Shown one piece after another: positions 6,155 to 9,832 of a DNA stretch of 9,832 bases (position 1 is the stretch's first letter; every line of letters starts with the position of its first letter). The DNA comes from Chitinophagaceae bacterium. Lineage in GTDB: Bacteria > Bacteroidota > Bacteroidia > Chitinophagales > Chitinophagaceae. Position numbers and translations under genes: made by a program. Under the pieces are notes generated by a model. The model was not told where the DNA came from, did not search any database, and worked only from the letters and a program-made list of their open reading frames with translations. The stretch lies in contig CANHEC010000041.1 of NCBI GenBank assembly GCA_947459455.1, forward strand, positions 1 to 9,832, in the 5' to 3' direction.

Positions 6155-7227
6155 TTGAAGTTGTCTTGCCGGATGCGCCAGATAAACCCATCGATGATAT
6201 AGTGGGTGAGCTGCGGCACGGTGAGCAGGGGTACCACTACATTGAGCAGCGCCGCCGGGACTTCAACCTGCCCGCTATGCAGCCAGCCAAATACCTGCCG
6301 GTGCTCCTGCCATACGGCCAGGTCCCACAAGCCCTCTTCGGCAAAGGCCAGTGCGAAAATGAGCAGCAGAAACAGCCACCACCAACCCCGCTGAAAAATA
6401 AGGCGCAGCACCGGCGAAGTACGCTGCCCGGCGGGCCGATAGTTTTTTTGGCCATGCACCCAAATCAGCGCCATGTAGGGCACGCCATGGCTCACTACAT
6501 TCAGCAGGGTAAAGGCCATATCGCCATTGAGGGCCACAATGCCTACATACCAGCTGAGGGCGGTACCCAGCACCACCAGGTTACGCGGCCAGTTGATACA
6601 GCGCTGCCGATAGATCCACCAGCCCTCCTTGGCCACATAGGCCAGCAGCACCAGCAGGTAGGCGCCTTGTAGCAGGGGTAGCCATTGCGGCGCCGACAGG
6701 TACCAAAAATCGCCGCTGACAAACCAATGAAAATTGCGCCCGGCGGTCAGGTGCCAGTGCAGCAGCGGGTATAGCGTGGCGCTGTAAATCATGATGGCAT
6801 CGATGCGACGAGCCCAGGCCGGGGCCTGCTCGTGGCGGCTGTACAGGCGCAAAAAGCCATACTGCTGGCGCACAAAATGGTACACCGCCACATAAGCCAG
6901 CAAGCGCCAAAACCACCGCACACTTACCGAGTACACCAGTGCTGCAGCAGCGAAGGACAAAATGGGAATGATGTACAGCAGGTAGCGGTGCTGCTGCCGT
7001 GCCTGCGGATCGAGGTAGGTGCGGTACAGTGTGCTGTACACATGCGCCACATCTACCAGCAGCACCAGGGCCACCCACCATGCTTCGCTCAGGTCGTCGG
7101 TATTTTGAAACAGTCCGGGAAACAGCGCAATGAAAAGCAGGCAGGCAAAGGGCGGCAGTAAAATGAAAAAGCCATCGAGCCAGGGCTGGCTGATCCATGG
7201 CTGGCGCCGTGCTGCGGGGGTGATCAT
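6127..7227 (-). CDS. Unrecognised polytopic membrane protein (about 10 helices) with His/Asp in helices
   Basis: I do not recognise this 366-aa protein's family. Hydrophobic segments lie near residues 17-40, 49-66, 82-103, 106-122, 143-158, 183-200, 215-232, 239-257, 281-297 and 322-349, suggesting about ten membrane helices. Several polar residues fall within or at the ends of helices: D59 and H62 in VDVAHVYSTLYRTY, H117 in VYHFVRQQYGF, H157/H159/H167 in a His- and Trp-rich loop, H247 in NVVSHGVPY, and H342/D346 in LTHYIIDGFIWR. Such a spread of buried His/Asp is seen in membrane enzymes and quinone- or metal-binding proteins, so a catalytic or electron-transfer role is possible but unproven. 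The ATG at 7227 overlaps the upstream stop as ATGA and is preferred; an ATG at 7239 would add four residues. It lies between a Tat-exported flavoprotein gene and an MFS gene, and its position suggests partnership with the flavoprotein. Confidence 0.8.
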   Translation of the reverse strand: MITPAARRQPWISQPWLDGFFILLPPFACLLFIALFPGLFQNTDDLSEAWWVALVLLVDVAHVYSTLYRTYLDPQARQQHRYLLYIIPILSFAAAALVYSVSVRWFWRLLAYVAVYHFVRQQYGFLRLYSRHEQAPAWARRIDAIMIYSATLYPLLHWHLTAGRNFHWFVSGDFWYLSAPQWLPLLQGAYLLVLLAYVAKEGWWIYRQRCINWPRNLVVLGTALSWYVGIVALNGDMAFTLLNVVSHGVPYMALIWVHGQKNYRPAGQRTSPVLRLIFQRGWWWLFLLLIFALAFAEEGLWDLAVWQEHRQVFGWLHSGQVEVPAALLNVVVPLLTVPQLTHYIIDGFIWRIRQDNFKWNAEVRTN

Positions 7228-8813
7228 AGTTGATGCCATACTTGCTGGGCGGCCTGCAGGCCCTGATAAAATCCTTCTTCAAAAATGCTGATGCCTGCCA
7301 TATCGGTATGGGCTAAAATAATGGAGCCGGCCGCCTGGCGCAACTGCTGCCGCTGCGGACCCCATAGCAGGCCGGGTATGGGCTGAATCATAGCATGGCC
7401 CCACAGCATCACATCTATTTGCCTGATGGCTTTGCGCATGTTGGGATGCACGGTCTCCAGTTCGCTCAGTACCAGCTGGCACCAGTCGGCATGGCTTTGC
7501 TGCTGTGCCCAGCGCCGCAGGTTGGCGGGGTCGCCATCGGTGAGGGGCAGGTAGTAGGTCAGGTTGCGCTGGCGGTGGTGCCACTGCAGCAACTGGTGGG
7601 TCGCATCTACGTAGCCCAGGCCGCGGCCACCGTGTAGCACATTGTCCCAGCAGGGCGTCATACCCGATTGTTCGTCCAGTTTGTCCACGGTCAGATTGGC
7701 CACCATCCACGGGCTGTAGGGCAGCTGGCTGGCCAGGCTGGAAAAGCCGGGTTCATTCAGCAGCCGGGCATTTACAAACTGGGGCGTGGCCAATACCAGC
7801 ACCTGGCATTCCACCGCAGTGGCCGGGCCCTGTGCCGATTGAGTCAGCAGCACCCGCCAGCCCTGCCCGTGTGGCTGTACCTGGTAAGCTGCATGGCCGC
7901 TCAGGATGGTGCCGCCGCATTGGCTACGCAGCGCATCGGTCAGGTATTGGTTGCCCTGCGGCCAGGTGAGTACATCCTGGGCATCGGCATTGGCCGCCTG
8001 CCCTTTGCGCCCGGCAAAGTAGTGGATGCCCGCCCACGCACTGATGTGCTGCACAGCCGTGCCAAAATCGTCGCGGGTGCAGTAGTTCACATAGGTCAGC
8101 AGGTCGGGGTGATGGTAGCCTTGCTGCTGCATCCACGCCTGCATGGTCAGTTGGTCCAGTGCCCGGTATTGTTCGTCGGTGCTCGATTCGGCGACGGGGA
8201 TGGCAAATGCCTGCCGGCCATCGGTGCCGGTGGCTTGCCGCAGTTGCTCCATGTGTTGCAAAAAGCGGCTGATTTGCTGCTGTCCTTCGGCCGATACGCC
8301 CCACTGCGGCACCAGCCCTTCCTGCCAGCGCCCGTTGATGTACAGTCGCTCTTCGGGGTCGTGGCAAAGCATGGTTTCGTTGTACACGGGTTGGCCCTGT
8401 TGGTAGCCGGTCACCACGCCGGCGCTTTGCAAAAATTGCAGGTAGGCCTCGCAGTTATTATTAGCCACCGGTACGTAGTGGGCACCCCACGGGTAGGGGC
8501 TGATGGCATTGCTGCCGCCGCGGGCATTGCCGCCGGTTTGTGTTTCCAGTTCTGCCAGTGTGTACTGCTGGTAGCCTTTTTGCGATAGATGATAAGCGGT
8601 GCTAAGCCCGCTGACGCCGCCACCTACAATGAGCACCTGGGTGCGAAGGGTACGGCCCACCGGCAGGTTGGGCGGCTGGCGCAACAGGTGGCCCAACTGA
8701 CTATTGGCCCCCACTATGCGGCCGGGTATGGCGGCTGGCGCCTGGCAGCTGCTCAGCCACCAGCTGGCAGCGGTGGCGGCCAGGCTTTGTTGTATAAACT
8801 GTCGGCGGCGCAT
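7224..8813 (-). CDS. Tat-exported FAD-dependent oxidoreductase, probable lipoprotein (amine-oxidase-like fold)
   Basis: A 529-aa flavoprotein probably acting in the periplasm while tethered to the membrane. The N-terminus has a twin-arginine motif, RRRQFIQQSL (2-11), a hydrophobic stretch and a lipobox LSSC with Cys23. The FAD-binding Rossmann start follows: VLIVGGGVSGLSTAYHL (60-76; GxGxxG at 64-69), with E88 as the ribose-binding acid and GGNARG at 94-99. A family-like segment YPWGAHYVP lies at 108-116. The C-terminus has HTDMAGISIFEEGFYQG, the second FAD-contacting region of amine oxidase / protoporphyrinogen oxidase-like enzymes. The substrate is unknown; the neighbouring aminopropyltransferase-like gene makes an amine plausible. 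The ATG at 8813 is chosen because it overlaps the upstream stop as TGATG and puts the Arg pair at the N-terminus; an ATG at 8834 would add seven residues ahead of the Tat motif. The 3' end overlaps the next gene by 4 nt. Confidence 0.88.
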   Translation of the reverse strand: MRRRQFIQQSLAATAASWWLSSCQAPAAIPGRIVGANSQLGHLLRQPPNLPVGRTLRTQVLIVGGGVSGLSTAYHLSQKGYQQYTLAELETQTGGNARGGSNAISPYPWGAHYVPVANNNCEAYLQFLQSAGVVTGYQQGQPVYNETMLCHDPEERLYINGRWQEGLVPQWGVSAEGQQQISRFLQHMEQLRQATGTDGRQAFAIPVAESSTDEQYRALDQLTMQAWMQQQGYHHPDLLTYVNYCTRDDFGTAVQHISAWAGIHYFAGRKGQAANADAQDVLTWPQGNQYLTDALRSQCGGTILSGHAAYQVQPHGQGWRVLLTQSAQGPATAVECQVLVLATPQFVNARLLNEPGFSSLASQLPYSPWMVANLTVDKLDEQSGMTPCWDNVLHGGRGLGYVDATHQLLQWHHRQRNLTYYLPLTDGDPANLRRWAQQQSHADWCQLVLSELETVHPNMRKAIRQIDVMLWGHAMIQPIPGLLWGPQRQQLRQAAGSIILAHTDMAGISIFEEGFYQGLQAAQQVWHQL

Positions 8814-9832
8814 CAGTCGGTGTAGCGGCTCCACTCTTTTTCGAAATACTGCACCAGCGCCTGGTTATTTAGCCTGTTGATTTGCAAGGGCTGGCTGGCC
8901 AGCATATCGGGCGGAAACAATCGCATTTGCTGAAATACCTGGTGGGTAAAATAGCGGGTGGCCACCGGTGGCTGAAACTGCTGCGGCCATGGGCGGCCAG
9001 CGGCTGTGGCCATGATGTAGCCCCACTCGCCAAACGATGGCACATAGTTGTGGTAGGGCAGGGTTTGGAAGCCAGCGGATTTCAGCGTGGTATCAACACA
9101 CCAAAAACTATTGGGTGCTACAAAGGGCGAGGTACTCTGCACCACCGCCACGCCATCCGGGGCCAGGCTGCGCTGCAGCAGTTTGTAAAATACCTGGCTG
9201 TATAGTTTACCAATAGAGTAGTTAGACGGGTCAGGAAAATCGATGATGATACAATCGAAGGCCTGCGTGTTGCGTCGCAGCCACTGAAAAGCATCGGCAT
9301 TTACAACGCTGAGTTTGCTGTGCAGCAGGCTGCTGTCGTTCAGCGCTTGCAGCATGGGCAGCTCCCGAAACAGGCGGGTCATCTGCGGGTCGAGATCAAC
9401 CAGCGTGATGTGCTGTACCGATGGATACTTGAGCACTTCGCGTACGGCCAGCCCATCGCCGCCGCCCAGCACCAGCACCTGCCGTGGCTGACCGGCTGCC
9501 AGCATAGCGGGGTGTACCAGTGCTTCGTGGTAGCGGTATTCATCGGCCGCATTAAACTGCAGGTTGCCGTTGAGGTACAGCTTTACATGCCCCCGATGGC
9601 GGGTGAGCACAATGCGCTGGTAGGGTGATGATTTGCTGTACACAATGCGTTCGTTGTAGGCCAGGTTTTCGGTGTATTGCATAATCTGGTCGGCCATGGC
9701 AAAGGCCAATACCTCGGCCAGCAAGCAGATGATGCCGGTACTGAGCAGCCACTGCCAGCGCCGTATATCCTGCTGAAAGCGGAAGAGGAGGTAAATACCC
9801 ACGGCAATATTGAGGATGCCAAAAAACAAGGC
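8813..9832 (-). CDS. Membrane-anchored spermidine-synthase-like protein (partial, 5' end outside window)
   Basis: The C-terminal 339 residues of a polyamine aminopropyltransferase-like protein whose start lies beyond the right edge; the first visible codons already encode a membrane helix (FFGILNIAVGIYLLF), followed by a second (LLSTGIICLLAEVLAFAMA). These would be the last helices of the N-terminal membrane domain seen in one branch of the family. The cytoplasmic methyltransferase-like domain follows: LYLNGNLQF, DEYRYHEALVHPAM, the SAM-type motif VLVLGGGDGLAVREVLKYP (near 119-137), the acidic LVDLDPQMT, NADAFQWLR, and IIDFPDPSNYSIGKLYS. The family transfers an aminopropyl group from decarboxylated SAM to putrescine. 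Here the usual D-x-T/S-D-P active-site loop reads DFPDP and the following GPA is absent, as I remember for membrane-bound members, so the acceptor may differ. It is the first visible gene of the operon and its stop overlaps the flavoprotein start by 1 nt. The TTG at 9827-9829 is an internal Leu codon, not a start. Confidence 0.9.
   Translation of the reverse strand, partial: ALFFGILNIAVGIYLLFRFQQDIRRWQWLLSTGIICLLAEVLAFAMADQIMQYTENLAYNERIVYSKSSPYQRIVLTRHRGHVKLYLNGNLQFNAADEYRYHEALVHPAMLAAGQPRQVLVLGGGDGLAVREVLKYPSVQHITLVDLDPQMTRLFRELPMLQALNDSSLLHSKLSVVNADAFQWLRRNTQAFDCIIIDFPDPSNYSIGKLYSQVFYKLLQRSLAPDGVAVVQSTSPFVAPNSFWCVDTTLKSAGFQTLPYHNYVPSFGEWGYIMATAAGRPWPQQFQPPVATRYFTHQVFQQMRLFPPDMLASQPLQINRLNNQALVQYFEKEWSRYTD

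Noticed and set aside
7668..8588. 306-codon plus-strand open frame opposite the flavoprotein gene
   Set aside because: It lies wholly inside a gene with clear FAD and Tat motifs; the predicted protein has no recognisable domain.

Overview
The window looks like chromosomal DNA of a member of the Bacteroidota, most likely Chitinophagaceae or a close relative. The grounds are a DUF4296-type lipoprotein (a family I know only from Bacteroidota), the near absence of Shine-Dalgarno sequences before the starts, one or two TAnnTTTG-like promoter boxes placed almost at the start codon, and intergenic arrays of 7-bp and 8-bp microrepeats of a kind common in these genomes. This assignment is inference; no rRNA or marker gene lies in the window.

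Left half, plus strand (1-4264): the tail of an unrecognised gene, a DUF4296-like lipoprotein, scoA and scoB (the two subunits of a 3-oxoacid CoA-transferase of ketone-body or acetoacetate metabolism), a class IV PLP aminotransferase, and a class I DNA photolyase with a complete FAD/tryptophan-triad core. The genes are closely spaced. The exception is scoA-scoB, where a short copy of an 8-bp repeat array sits in a 106-nt gap just before the scoB start.

Middle (4265-4927): 663 bp of non-coding DNA between convergent genes. It is a mosaic of repeat material: a CTTCGACAAGC-type motif, a 15-unit 8-bp array, three consecutive inverted repeats, a 7-bp array with an exact 21-bp higher-order duplication, a possible weak terminator for the minus-strand operon, and a GC-rich inverted repeat.

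Right half, minus strand (9832 down to 4928): four overlapping genes read leftward. They encode a membrane-anchored spermidine-synthase-like protein (its 5' end lies beyond the window), a Tat-exported FAD-dependent oxidoreductase with a lipobox, an unrecognised roughly 10-helix membrane protein with His/Asp residues in predicted helices, and an MFS transporter of the YbjJ-like group. The 1-nt, 4-nt and 28-nt overlaps argue for a single translationally coupled operon. I infer a membrane/periplasm-centred pathway, possibly making, oxidising and exporting a polyamine or another small amine-like molecule. This operon is the best candidate in the window for an undescribed system. The chemistry cannot be read from sequence alone.
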